Positions 13,301 through 24,400 of a stretch of 64,000 bases of DNA are shown piece after piece. Source of the DNA: Siderastrea radians. Lineage: Eukaryota; Cnidaria; Anthozoa; Scleractinia; Rhizangiidae. Where the stretch lies: assembly GCA_964017195.1 (NCBI GenBank), contig OZ024897.1, positions 10,945,451-11,009,450 of the forward strand, given 5' to 3'. Each line of letters starts with the position of its first letter. Position 1 is the first letter of the stretch. The notes under the pieces were generated by a model. The model saw nothing but the letters and a program-made list of their open reading frames with translations. It did not search any database and was not told where the DNA came from. The translations under genes and the position numbers were made by a program.

Positions 13301-16300
13301 AGTGGAATGCACAGTACAGCCACAACGTTCGGCAAAATCAATACTACATTTGTGCATACAACTATCGCTTCAGTTCCATGTCTTCAATACGGTTAAGGTC
13401 ATTCCCCTGTATTGCATTACGCATCCTTATGCACATCCAGGGAGTAATAGGTTTCCTATGAGAATAAGCTCACCAGAGAAAAGAATAGTTATTTACTCTT
13501 GAACAAGCACGGGGACCTACCTTTTTTTCCAAATATTTTTTACCTACCATTCATCCTCTTTTTGTTCAAAGAGTTAGAAAAAAACACGTTTGAAAAGAAA
13601 ATTATTACTAGAAATGCGTTACTTACACAGATGAAATCACGACCTCGAGAATACGTACGTAAGGAATGTTTTAAGTCAATTTGTCTGATACTTCGAGTAT
13701 TTACCATAAAACTTCTAGTAAATTGTTCCTTGTTATTGATATTTGACATCTAGTACATTGTTTCAAGATTTTCTTTAATCACATGCTTCCCCTTCCTACG
13801 GAAAGTAGCATAAACTGATCAAATAAACGTGTTCGTTAGGCGAAATTGCAAGGAATTATGGGGTAACTTGAGACGATGATATCTCGTAAACGGACATGGG
13901 GACCTATTCTTTTCATTTTATATTTCAAAACAATGCACGATAGATAACTTGTGAAAGTTTGACAAAAATCGTATGTTAAATTTTATTTCAGGGGAATGAC
14001 CTTAAATTTTAATACCTACTAAAGTTATGAAGTTGATGAAATCGAAGCTTGTGATCTAGTTGATTCTCATAATAATACAAGCTAACTGGTGTGAATATAC
14101 AACAAGAAACACTTACAAGTAGAATCCATATCCACCGATTTGATATAATGTAAGCTTAGAATGAATTAGCTTAAATCTTAAAATGTTTCAGTACTATTAA
14201 TATCTTATTAAAAGGGGCCGGGGAAACGATACTAACAGGCAACTCTCTTTTTTCATTTGAAATACTTGAAAGCGAAACTTTGCAACCGATAATCAATCAT
14301 TTATTAAAAGTTCTTGGTCTGGCAGTATCTCATTCTATCTTTTCCCCTTTTTATTCACCAATGCCAATAATGTTGAACGTTTAAAAATTCTAAACCTGAA
14401 GCTCTACATTAAATTTTTCTTTACAAGCATAAACGACCGGACACATTGTCCAGCCATCCAAGGCTTTGACCAGACAAAACCTATTTTTGACCGGACATTG
14501 TTGACCAGTCGTTATTTCAAGCCTTGTATATGAAAAGTTGTACGTGGAATCTTGAGAAAGGTTTTTTTTTTTTTCATTCTTGCCACATTACACTTGTATG
14601 ACTTGTACAAGTGTAATATGGCAAGACTGAACAATATGATGTATCATATAGATTCTCGTTCAAGACAGCAAAAAGAGGCCACAATAACCAAGTGATCATA
14701 ATTATAACGTGGTGGTTGTATGGTAGAGTATCACTGCATAGATCTAGAAAACTCTTACCAAGTTCAACACAAGTAATTCCTAAGGACCAAACATCCACCT
14801 ACAAGAACAAAGGGAAGTAAGCTTTAAGATCTCAGCTATTGCACAGCTTCATGTAAATTGCACAGAAGCTTGAAAAAGGTAAGCATATTTTTTTCTCTCA
14901 AACCTTTCCATCATACTGCCCCTCATCCATAGCAAGTATGACTTCAGGGGCCATCCTACAAAAAAAATCAAACTTATGATTCACATTCAAACTTTGCAAC
15001 AAGTGTTTTCTGCTAATATGTTTGTCTACAAATTTTTTCATTAGCAAACACTCCTCAGACTCTAAAGAAACCTTTACAAGTCTTACAACTGTTAGTATGG
15101 ATCCAATCATGATCAAGGAGTACCAGGCTCACTAACGATGAAAAATGAAACTGTCTATACTCAGACTTCATTGAGAGAGATGCTAAGATGAGGACTATGG
15201 TACCATACTTTCTCTATCATTCCACTCCAAAAAGCTTTCTACCTTAAATGAGCCGTGAGAGCAATCTAGCTTCAGCTCAACCTTGAGATATGAATATCAT
15301 GCAAGCAGACTACACAAGTCATGTATTGCTTTCAATTGAATGATCACATTTTAGTAGTACAAAAACACATGACATCCACATTCTGAAAAAGTTAAAGCAC
15401 ATTAGTGCATTACATGAACCAAGGTTTGTCTGCAGAGGAACACTGTTCATCTTACCAGTACGGCGTCCCTACAAATGAATTGGCTGGAGCCAGCAGAGCA
15501 GCTGATCCAAAATCCGCTGGAAAGGAAAGGCAAAATCAAAATGAATGTTATTTACTTATCTAATGTAAGAATTCTCACTCTATTGTTATCCTAATGCCAA
15601 GTTGCCTGGATGACGATGATGACTGTAAGAATTAACCCATACTGACGCTACTGGAGTACATGGTCCAGATAATGGACTCCCTTCAAAAATGTTGGGATAT
15701 AGTTAATCTTTTAATGATACAACAAATTACGAGTTCCCTTAAATTCAAAGGGCAAATAGTTAATTTTTTATTTCATTCCATCGGAGATCTTTCCTAGGTC
15801 ATTCTTTAATTACAAAAAGAACAACCCTTTTTACAGGCTCACTGGACGGAAAGTAAAAAGTGTTTCACATTGTTGATTAGCTTAACTAATACACCACTTC
15901 AGCCCATAAGCAGGTCTTATATAAAGCCACATCTTACCTAGTTTGACTGTGCCATCTTCAGTCAAAAGAACATTTCCAGCTGCAATTAGGAAACAAAATA
16001 GCTGTTTGATATACAGTAGTTGTTGACTGCTTGTAAGAGGTAGGAGTTGAAGATGGTAACACAGTGATTGTGTCATTACAGGAGTCTACATCACAGTCAT
16101 AAATGTACAGTATTAAGTTCGTTGCATCAAATACAGTGGAAACTTTTTTAAGTTAAGCAAAATCCCTTTGAAAATCTGCCAAAAAATGGTTTGCAATTTA
16201 AGAAAGGCATGTAAACTTCAGCAAAAAAAAAAAAGAATAGATTCCAGATACAACAATGGTGACATTCCCTTGGCTCATCAAAGTAACAAAAGCAACAATA

Positions 16301-19300
16301 TGCTGTCAAGGAGCTTACCTTTAACATCTCTATGAATTCGTCCATTTCTATGTAAATATCTAAGTCCCTGGATAAAACAAACAATGCCTCCATTGTTAAC
16401 AATAGTACAGTAATTTACAATATTCATTATCTGGAGAATTATTGGTAACTTCCCACCTTGATTTTACAACATAACAATGCTCTACATGGCACACTACAAA
16501 CTTGCCAAGCATGTGGCCTAAAGTCAAAAAAATGGGTCATGTTTCCAGAGTCAAAACAATGGGTCATGTTTGGTTCTAACTTTTTATAGCGTGCCCATTC
16601 AAATGAAAGCTACTGCGGTAAGTGCTACTTAACTCTGGCGATGTTTATTATGTTATGCAAGGTGATTCTGACTTTTGAATTTGTGGATGAAATCCTGAAG
16701 TGTTACCATCCGGGTGTGTTAAAACACGAAATGGCGAAATGGCAAAATGCCGAATTGCCAAAATAATAAAAAATAAAATTATCAGTAATAAAATTTGTCT
16801 AACGGATCCTACATGTCAATTATAGCGCTTGCTTGATAAAAAAAAAACTAAGTCGTTTTACTTTATAGAAGCGAATTCACTATGTCGCTTGCTAAAAGAA
16901 ACTTCAAACACGTTCTCTGTTTTCAGTTTTTACCGAAAGCGATGTGTCGATCGCTGATGTCGCGAGCTCGAGCGTAACGAAAACTTCAAACACAATCTTA
17001 TTTCAATCAACTTGTTTATGGCGAACTAACAGGTAATGTGTTGGATATGAATTTTAAAACTCGCCAATCGATTTTTATGTTCTACTGATGACAAAGCCAA
17101 AGAAATTTGGCCAAACATGTCGCAAGTGGAAACGAAAACTACAGACAATAGACAGACAGACATAGTCAGTCGATTGCTGTGTATTACGTCGCCAGCTATG
17201 AAAAATAAATTCAAACTCATACGCTTAAAGTTAGTTCTAATATTTGCGTAAAGGGAAACCAGAAACACATCAAATCCTTCTTTCTTGGTGTCGCACCGAA
17301 GTGTCCGAAGTGCAGTTGCTAACCCGTGAAAATCGCTTCGCGAATTTCATCGGTAAATCGTTCCTAATTTATGCCAAAATTGCCGCTTCAGTGACTCTCG
17401 CGCTACGCGATTCGCGTAGCGCGCGACGCGATTCTCGTAGCGCGCGACGCGATTCGCGTAGCGCGCGAAACGAGACGCGACTGGTAACTTTCCTTTGGGC
17501 GGTACTGTATATGCTCGTGCCTAAGCAAAATTACCTCAGACTTTTACCCCCTAATGTCGCTCTCAACGAATGTGTTAATGTGTTCTGAGCTGGTTTGCTG
17601 TTAAAATTTTTGGCGTGCAATATATTATTGTTTACAAGTTTCTTGCAATGGTTTTGGAAATACTGTCAAGCTATCGAAATTATCCCTTTACCATAATCTG
17701 GGAACCAAAACAGAATGTGTTTCGTTTAACTGAATCTCTGCGATAGTTCAAATAAAAAGAATTTATAAAATCATGTTTAAGCTTACGTTTAGAAGAATTG
17801 TCCAATAAAAAAAATACAGCGTGCATCAAATTGTTTTGATTTCTTTTCATAAACAGCGTTATGTTTGCACACTTCAGGCAAACCAATCAGCCGCACCCCT
17901 TAAACCAAATCAGAAAAGAATTCTTTTATCCTGTCATTTGCTTTGCTTTTCTCTGATAGTTAACTGCCATTTCTTTATATCATTTTATTCGATATGTCAA
18001 TTTTGAAGAACATTGTTCGTTTTACCCAGCGAATTCTTATCGCTTGACGCATTGAAGATTATAATACCTTCAGCGCTATTACGCAACATTCTTGATTATG
18101 CTCGCTTGTATGCTTCGTTTTCTTGCCAAGGCAAGAGACAGAAGAGACCAGGATTTTGCCATTTCGTCATTTCGCCATTTTGTGTTTCAAACACGTCCTT
18201 ACCACCCAAGTGAAAGCTATTGAGTGGCACTATCCTGCGGTAATGTTTATTACGCTGTGTAAGGTGGTTCTAAGTTTTGAGTTTGTGGCTGAAATCGCAA
18301 AGTGTCAGCATTCAAATGAAAGCTACTGAGCAGTACTTTTCTGTGGTGCTGTTTGTTATATTGTACAAGGTGGATCTTTCTAAATTTGTGAATGTACACG
18401 TAATCCCGTAGTGGGAACATTCCATTGAGAGTTGTTTGGCAGTACTTACATGCACTTGTGGTGCTGTGTATTACATTTATGAGGGGCACAACGATTCTAA
18501 CTTATGCAACTGCGGATGAAATCCTTAAGTGTAACCTTTCAGGGAACAATACTGAGCAGAGCTTCACTGGCCATGGTACTGCTCACTTTTTCAATCTCTC
18601 CCAAGTGAAAAGTTAAGAAAATTTGTGGCAGGAGGCAGAAGGGTTGATGCTCACCTGTAATGCGTCATGACATATTGCAGCAATTTCAATTTCCTTGAGT
18701 GGTTTCTTGTGAACTGTAGGTAGAGAAAAACACTTTACCTTACAACTCTCGTACATGTTAGGATCCTCGTGAATTAATTTTAAAACAAACTTGCTGCAGG
18801 ACTAGTAAATCTATTCCACTACTTTTCCATTTACTACAATAAAAGATGTCAAACTGGGAAGCTTACCCTCTAAAATATCTGAAGCCGATCCTACACAATA
18901 TTCCATTACCAGCTGAAACAAAAAGAGAGAAACTAAGACATGTGAAATGTCCAGCCCTGAAATTGAGTACAACCTATCCTGCTTGTGCCAGACATGTAAT
19001 GGGAAGAAGCTGAGTCTGGTGATGGCTTTGAAAAGATAAGAGGCATCAACATCTCTGAGCTCAGTTTAAAGGGTGCTGCTCTACAGAGCAAGCAGTCATG
19101 GATTCAAATTACAGCCAGACCACCCACCAGGTCTTAAATAAACCTACAGTGTAAGAAAGATTATGTCGCTGTGCTCAATAACTTGTCTCAGTTCAGGGAC
19201 ATACCATTGAAAAGTTGGGGTGGGAGGTGGTGAATTCTCGAGCCGCACACATTTTTCTTTTTGGCTCCAGTTTGCTGTGCAACATTTTTTAAAGCTAACA

Positions 19301-21363
19301 TTCTTATGTCTTTTTTGTGCGATTTTTCTCATGCAATTTTCCCTTGCACAATTTTTATTTTGTATTTTGCCCCCCCCTACACACCCCCCCCCCAATAACT
19401 TAAGGGATGGTCCATCCCTATTATTGGGTAGATAAGTAATGTTGCTGATCTTGTCTTCTAAACCATTTCAAACTTTAAGGGGCTGTGTCAGAGCAGTCCA
19501 GGTCTACTTTGTTTAGTTTTTCCAATTACTTGCCCTTACTTGTTATGGAACTTAACTGTAGCAAAGAAATTACATATAAATGACAAAATCACAGCTTCGT
19601 GACAAGCAAATATGTATCCCAAGCTTCATATTTAAATTTACAAACAACAGAGATGAACTTTGAAAACTGTTCAGCCTAACAGTTTTTCAAAAACCCCAAT
19701 TGAAATCCGTGTTAATCTTCTTCAATTTGGCCCATCCTTATTCACCCATACCTCCTTTTGTATTTGCTGTGTTATTTAAACCTTTCATCGATGTTTTAGG
19801 TGGTTATATTTATGTTTTGTTTAATTTGGAGGCCAGATCCTAGAGGCTGAATTCTGCTAAATTTTGTGACACAGCTCCTTTAACATGGACATTAAAGTAC
19901 ATTGTAAGTTTGAGTTTAGCCTTTCTGTTCATTCACTTCACATGCTATGTGTTCAGGAAGGATGGGGTGGGGGGGGGGGGAACACTGGGATCAAAAAATT
20001 AATGGACTGACAGAAGCAACCAGAAGTGCCTTCTATATGCTGACATCCAATTTCTTTCCAAAACACAATGTACAGTGGGCAAGTCTGTTGTCTGACATTA
20101 GTCATGAAAGCTCTTTTGAGTCCCTTTCCTTTAAGCATTTTAATGAAACAGGTGCAACACCCTTACCCATGCTGTATGTTCCTTTAAGTGACATCCTTTA
20201 TAACTAATTGTATTCTTGTGACTACAAAGTTTCAGGAATTTAACTTCTTTCACAATATCCTGCCACTTCTCAGAAGACTGCTTGCCACTGTAGGACATCT
20301 TCTTGATGGCCACAACTTCATTTGTTTTGACATTTCTGGCCTAAAAGAAACAACATGTTGAGTCAAACTGTGTTGGCCTTACAATCTTATTTCAGACTAC
20401 AAGTACAAGATTGAATATGACTAAGACTAACATGCAGTGCAACAGCCTCTTCGTAGCATCACCTCCTTACTGGGTAGTTCATTTTGGCTCGAGCAACCCA
20501 CATCTTTTTTTTTTTGTACTAAATTACAAGAAAAAATTCTGTCTGTCCTGGTCTTGGGCAGAGAAAATATCCAATGTGATCTTATATTATAATAAGACAT
20601 GCCAATGTGCGCATGAAGCAGATCTAACAGTTTGTGCTGATTTCCACTCTCCATGATATGGTTAAACAGATGTATGCGTAGAGATTCATGCCTGTTGTAT
20701 AGCATCACAATGTCTGCCTCAACTGTAGTGTCTCTATAAGATAGTTCAGGATATATAAGTCTAAGCACTCTTTTCTAGATCCTCTTAATTTGGTCTGCTA
20801 AATAAGCAGGCAAACTAGAGTGGAATGCTTGACAAGCATATTCAAGTATTGATCTAATGCAAGCACAATAGACACTGCTTATTAATTTTCCTCATAGAAA
20901 ACTCAGTCTTGTACATGTAGGCCGATCATTAAATATGTAGAGGATATAACACGGCAGCACGAAGATATTAATTTTATTTTTGAGTGGTAAAAATGATATT
21001 TTACAAATGAGCGCAGCATGTAATTTTCATTATATTAAATACACGAAAGCATTTTTGCACAAACAACAGTGTTAAAGTGGGAAATGATGTTGTTAGTCAT
21101 GGATGTAGATTTGAATGAACTTTACAAGTGGTCTATTTTCCACTTTAACACTCTTGTCTATATAATAAAAAGTCTAGTGACTGTTTATTACAATAATGTG
21201 TATACAATCTCAAAACAATTAAAACACTTACATAATAGACTGCACCAAAGCTCCCATGTCCAATTTCCCGCAAATCAGTGAAAAGTTTTTCTGGGTCTTG
21301 TTCATCAAATAATCCTGCATACTCCGGATTCCTGAAAAGTCCACCCTTGCCAGCTAAGGGCAT
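1181..21363 (-). CDS. TAOK: TAO-family STE20 kinase (TAOK1/2/3 orthologue), 21 coding exons, 949 residues
   Basis: A MAP3K-type Ser/Thr kinase that in animals activates MKK3/6-p38 and Hippo signalling and binds microtubules. Coding exons in translation order: 21363-21232, 20340-20167, 18912-18867, 18713-18655, 16367-16319, 15979-15938, 15516-15456, 14955-14904, 14798-14759, 12853-12757, 12199-12118, 10388-10191, 8400-8245, 7371-7234, 6324-6094, 5417-5223, 4806-4630, 4050-3811, 3024-2812, 2382-2200, 1465-1181. Every junction has GT-AG, and all phases join to give 950 codons including the TAA stop. The start ATG aligns with vertebrate TAOK starts, just before the conserved [20 protein letters not shown] block. 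Length compares with roughly 900-1235 residues in vertebrates. A single gene of this type fits the state before the vertebrate TAOK1/2/3 duplications. Confidence 0.96.
1735..2120. repeat. degenerate ~90-bp minisatellite in last TAOK intron
   Basis: About four diverged copies of a unit containing GTTTATGGGAGGTCAAA followed by a GGACCACAA segment and a CCACTTAGGAGA-like segment. Spacing is about 90 bp, with one partial insertion. It lies in the intron between the last two TAOK exons and has no coding content. Confidence 0.7.
2600..2820. repeat. ~114-bp tandem duplication touching a TAOK splice donor
   Basis: Two adjacent similar copies share AAAGATATGT, CGGGCA and AACGTTCTATGAC in the same order, about 114 bp apart. 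The right copy overlaps the real donor of the exon ending at 2812. The left copy carries a degraded version of the same boundary. Confidence 0.6.
3060..3770. repeat. ~100-bp tandem repeat (GAGTCTGTGGATGAAATCC family), block 1
   Basis: Six or more diverged copies of a roughly 100-bp unit containing CATTCAAATGAAAGCTACTG, then a GTGGTGCTGTTTATTATGC segment and a TTTTGAGTCTGTGGATG segment. Single units or short runs of the same family recur at about 5475-5885, 6590-6690, 7010-7110, 16565-16702 and 18208-18615, always in the same orientation (antisense to TAOK). Confidence 0.8.
4280..4445 (+). mobile_element. tRNA-derived SINE fragment
   Basis: The head reads GTGTAGTGGTTAGCGCG, a tRNA D-arm/A-box-like sequence, followed by a potential anticodon arm with a loop whose anticodon would be TCA. 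The B box is degenerate. The unrelated tail (CGATGGCCTAGCATCCCATC then a G run) matches my recollection of a coral SINE tail. It is not a functional tRNA because the T arm and acceptor stem do not pair. Confidence 0.6.
5475..5885. repeat. ~100-bp tandem repeat family, block 2
   Basis: About four units of the same family as at 3060-3770, recognised by GAGTCTGTGG and CATTCAAATG followed by AAAGC. They lie in a TAOK intron in the same orientation. Confidence 0.75.
8245..8400 (-). CDS. TAOK: TAOK linker exon with two in-frame 3' splice sites
   Basis: The exon has a strong acceptor (long pyrimidine run then TTCAG) placing its first base at 8400. A second pyrimidine-rich acceptor (TTCCTGAG) would place it at 8379. 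The 21 bases between them are in frame and code for seven residues (SLFLVPE), so both isoforms stay in frame. Downstream is a serine-rich acidic stretch ending at a GT donor after 8245. Confidence 0.75.
8870..9923. mobile_element. non-autonomous DNA transposon with ~180-bp inverted repeats, TA target
   Basis: The left end (CAGTGCGACTACTTGGACC) is the inverse of the right end, whose reverse complement begins CAGTGCAACTACTGGGACC. The similarity continues inward through matching CACTTGGAAG and CAATAACGTTGAAG segments for about 180 bp. TA dinucleotides flank both ends (8868-8869 and 9924-9925), which fits a Tc1/mariner or pogo-type insertion. I see no transposase inside. It lies in the TAOK intron between the exons at 8400 and 10191. 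Confidence 0.75.
10904..11978. mobile_element. element with ~250-bp inverted terminal repeats
   Basis: Left arm (about 10904-11160) and right arm (about 11730-11978) are reverse complements with few differences. Shared blocks include TTTTCAGTTGAGTAAGGCAC, AAGTTACCATGTTGTCAAGG and the TCAATTCTTATCA region. The middle (~570 bp) has an open minus frame (11085-11450) without recognisable similarity. The superfamily is uncertain; the long terminal repeats without a transposase suggest a foldback-type element. It lies in a TAOK intron. Confidence 0.75.
12001..12028. repeat. GTCT microsatellite
   Basis: A short uninterrupted run of the tetranucleotide GTCT just outside the right end of the 10904-11978 element. 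Confidence 0.8.
12118..21363 (-). CDS. TAOK: TAOK catalytic-domain exons (residues 1-278)
   Basis: Eleven exons carry the protein kinase domain. Visible landmarks are the glycine loop GHGSFGAV (residues ~35-42), VAIK with the ATP-binding Lys57, the HRD motif with Asp151, DFG with Asp169, the activation-loop Ser181 (an autophosphorylation site in vertebrate TAO kinases), the GTPYWMAPE motif at 184-192, and DVWSLGI. All catalytic residues are intact and fall at the same numbers as in human TAOK1, which supports both the start codon and the exon joins. Six of these exons are only 40-61 bp long, and several junctions split codons (for example the W of GTPYW and the A before DFG). The exon at 20340-20167 runs straight through to the TAW motif; a possible internal donor within it was not used. 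Confidence 0.95.
13088..14526. mobile_element. probable non-autonomous DNA element, CAGGGCTTGAAATAA ends
   Basis: The left end begins CAGGGCTTGAAATAA and the right end, read on the minus strand, begins CAAGGCTTGAAATAACG. Both ends carry nearby CCGGACA/CCAGTC motifs. A hAT-like assignment is possible from the CAG ends, but I could not find a matching 8-bp target duplication. No coding capacity was recognised. It lies in the TAOK intron between 12853 and 14759. Confidence 0.5.
14578..14626. repeat. short near-perfect hairpin
   Basis: TCTTGCCACATTACACTTGTA is followed four bases later by its near-exact reverse complement (one mismatch). It lies in intron, about 130 bp downstream of a TAOK exon on the minus strand. 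Confidence 0.8.
16712..18198. mobile_element. 1,487-bp DNA transposon with a 9-bp target duplication
   Basis: The ends are inverted copies (GTGTGTTAAAACACGAAATG on the left; CGTGTTTGAAACACAAAATG on the reverse of the right). Flanks are TTACCATCC (16703-16711) and TTACCACCC (18199-18207), a 9-bp duplication with one change. It split a run of the ~100-bp minisatellite, whose units resume on both sides. A 9-bp duplication fits a Mutator-like element; an 8-bp hAT reading is also possible. No transposase is visible. Confidence 0.75.
17399..17476. repeat. CpG-rich palindromic tandem repeat inside the 1,487-bp element
   Basis: Three to four head-to-tail copies of a ~21-bp unit built on CGCGATTCGCGTAGCGCG. 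Each unit is nearly self-complementary, and the array is far richer in CpG than the surrounding AT-rich sequence. It could form cruciforms or serve as a repeated binding site. Confidence 0.8.
18208..18615. repeat. ~100-bp tandem repeat family, block continuing after the transposon
   Basis: About four units with CATTCAAATGAAAGCTACTG-type and GAGTTTGTGG-type landmarks. They continue the block at 16565-16702 that the 16712-18198 element interrupted. Confidence 0.75.
18916..20160. other. TAOK intron, low-complexity and repeat remnants only
   Basis: This intron contains poly-C/poly-G runs around 19370-19390 and 19970-19980 and no coding exon on either strand. I searched it for a missing kinase exon. 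None is needed, because the exon at 20340-20167 is longer than first apparent. Confidence 0.6.
20935..21175. repeat. dispersed AT-rich element, copy 1
   Basis: Shares the ordered blocks TAGAGGATAT, AATTTTATTTTTGAGTGG, GCATTTTTGCACAAAC and GTGGTCTATTTTCCACT with a second copy at about 37990-38330. It ends next to a TAOK exon donor at 21232. Confidence 0.75.
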
Positions 21364-21417
21364 AGCCGCATCAGGACCCTTTTGTCCAGAAAGGATCAGA
21401 GAACACTGGTCTAAAAC

Positions 21418-24400
21418 CTGGGAATAATACAAGATACTAACATCAGTGTTTTGCAATGTGCAAACTACTAAATGCAAATATCACAAAAATGAAAGCAACA
21501 TCCCCCCATAATGCAGACTTCTGTTTGATTTAAGTGAATATTGCTGAGAAAACCCCCCAAGGGGGGGGGGACTCCCTATAGTGGGCTATACGGGGAGGCT
21601 CCGCCCTAAAGGGGTGCCTTTTTAAGCTCACAATATTAAAGGGTAGGGAAAATTGCCATTTTGGTATACAAAAGGGTAACAAAATCAGCTGCAAAGTGGT
21701 AAAACGGCGGCTAAAGTGAAGTATATCAAAGGGTGCCACATGTTGGCAGAAATGACTTCACAACTGAATCAGAACCCGGGAAAAACATGGCGATTATAGG
21801 AAATTCTATTGTTTTGCCTTACCCTTGCAGTATATGTATATAAAAAAGGGGTACCATTTTGGTAAAAATAAGCATATTAAAGGGTAAGGGTTTGAACCTG
21901 TGGGTGGAGAGCCTCCCCGTAGAGAACTTTATTGAGTGACCCCCCAGGACAAAACCTAAGCATTATTGCTAGCGACCTTCAGTTCAGAATACGAGTATGA
22001 GACTTAGTACAAGCACATCTTTTCAATTCCCAGTTGTAGACTTGAGGTTGTCGTCTGTAATGAATATCCTTTTTTGAGCCATCTTCTCAACTGGTCAGCA
22101 ATAGGGAGGTACATGAGCTCCAGAAATGTAGCTGGTTTGATATTCAAAAGTTGCATTTGTACTCATTTTCATATTCATAGTATGATGCGAAGGTCACTAA
22201 TTATTGTGAAGCTCAGTTCATTGTCACTGTTGCAGAACATAAAATTAATCATCTTAAGGTTTCTTGAAGATACCCATCCAATCCATCCAATCAACCCAAA
22301 AGTGCCTCATAATGAAAAGAGAAAAAAATTAATTCTATTCATCAAAAATCAAGGAACTAAAACACTGGAACCCTGACAACAAGACCATCAAAAGGGCAAT
22401 AAAATGAGGCTGCATTAATGACATCAGAAAGCAAAATGACTGCACGAGCATTTGCTAACTTTCATAGCAAGGCAGTCGTAAAAGTGGAGTACTCGTAATG
22501 CAGGGCTCCACTACAGCACCAAAATTAATGAAATTGAATAGCCATACTTGTTTTCGTTGTTAGAATCAAAAGACCTTGACACATGAATGGGTATTTGGTT
22601 CTAGATTTAAAAGAATTAACTTGCATTATAGTTAGAGACATGGGTCATCCAAGAGAATTATACATAATAAGTGTGCAGACGTTCCCCACTATCTTAGACT
22701 CTGTCACCTACAGAGCCCCTCTATAGTGTAGGGTCCCAAGCTATCTCCAATTAAACCTTGCTACCATTGGATGATTGATGTTGCTCAGTTATTTACTGGC
22801 TATCGAAAACTTCCATCATTTCATGACAAAAAAATTTGGTTTTTCTTTGCATGTTTGAGATAGCTGGAGTCTAATGTATTATTACAATTTAATATTAAGA
22901 AACAATTGAATTTCTTATTGTCCTGAACAATAGTGGAATAACTATTTTAGCCAAACACAACATCAGGGAAATACTACAAACACATCATTTTACACAAACA
23001 AAGAAGTGAACGGAATCAGGTCATTCACAAAATCATCACAAAACATGACCGGTGACAAGTTGGAGGAAATGCAAGTGCAAAGGAGATAACCTAAAACTCG
23101 ATAAATTGAACTACAAACAAAAAATAACAATGAGCTATCTGATGCCAGACAAAGCAAATGTTAAAGGATTAAATTAAGACCTGTAAACCTAACCTGTATT
23201 TATCCAAACAAAAAGAATGAACATGTAATTTTGTACACTGTACATACATTGATTAGAAACCTAAAGTATGTGATAGAAATTTGAGAACTACTAAGGAAAC
23301 TCCCCATTTTATGGATTGAGACATGACACAAGTATGATCAGAAACAATGTAAAGTGTTAAATTCCTTATCTGTGAAAAACATCACAACAATACTATACAA
23401 TACAACTGGTCATGTTACAAATATAACACACCGGCGTTAAATTTGACAGACAGCCTCATTTCACAGGAATCAAGAATTACATTGTACTTTCAAAACTACT
23501 CATCCTTGAATATTGCAAAAAATTTACCTTCATGTTTGCTTAAAGTGTGCCCTTGAAAGCATGAAATTCCAATTTCTATGGTGCACGTGTGTAAAATATT
23601 TCTATTGCAGAAGTGTTGCTAGGAAATTTTATTACAGCAGACCTAATTTAGAAGAAGTCTCCATAATGAGAAGTGTCTGCAGGGTGAGTTATTTTTAAAT
23701 CGTATAATAATAGTCTTGATTCAAGACTATGTGTATTTAATAAGACTATATGTATTCTCACAGACAAGTACATAACAGTAAGAAATCTAAAAATGCACTA
23801 CATATAACACACAATGCTAATTAATATAAAAGCCATAAAAGGATGGAAACAATAAAGTGTGGTCGTCTTCTCATATATACTCATAACTGACAATGTGGCT
23901 CTAGACCTAACAGAACTGTCCAATCAAACAAGACATTCACAGCTTTCAAGATGACATCATCTAAACTTTCCTCACGTACAGGGATCATAATAATTTGTAG
24001 GCGTGCATAATTTTCCTACAGCTATAATAACGACAACCCAGACTAAAACAAAACAGTAAAAGAGGCACGTATTTCAAGATCAAAAGATAATTTCCACTTA
24101 AAACTCGCAAAGCGCTCGGAAATTACAAGCCACCGTTGAAGTTTGCGATATTAGTTAGCGGCATGTTACAACGAGGGTACTTGAAGCACGTTGAACGTTG
24201 AATAACATAACATTAAACACATAGCAAGGGGCAAAACTAATGAGATTTACAAATTCAAGTCAAAGAAGTGAAAAAGCATACTTACACACGGCATGCAGAT
24301 TTAAATTCAACTTAACAAAGTCCTTTGATGGTCAAAAAATAACGCTTTTGTCCTCTTGCACCGGAAATTATGGACGCAAATCGATGTCAATTCTCACATT

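Noticed and set aside
17244..17588. Open frame encoding a repeated Ser-Ala-Arg-Arg-Asp pattern
   Set aside because: The pattern is produced by the palindromic DNA tandem repeat at 17399-17476; flanks show no protein similarity.
19144..19395. Minus-strand frame considered as a missing TAOK kinase exon
   Set aside because: Its translation has no kinase similarity, and the neighbouring exons already join without a gap.
20170..20240. Possible intron donor inside the TAOK exon after the KEVKFLKL segment
   Set aside because: Reading straight on gives [11 protein letters not shown] then HLKEHTAW, the expected kinase sequence, followed by a proper GTAAGG donor at 20166.
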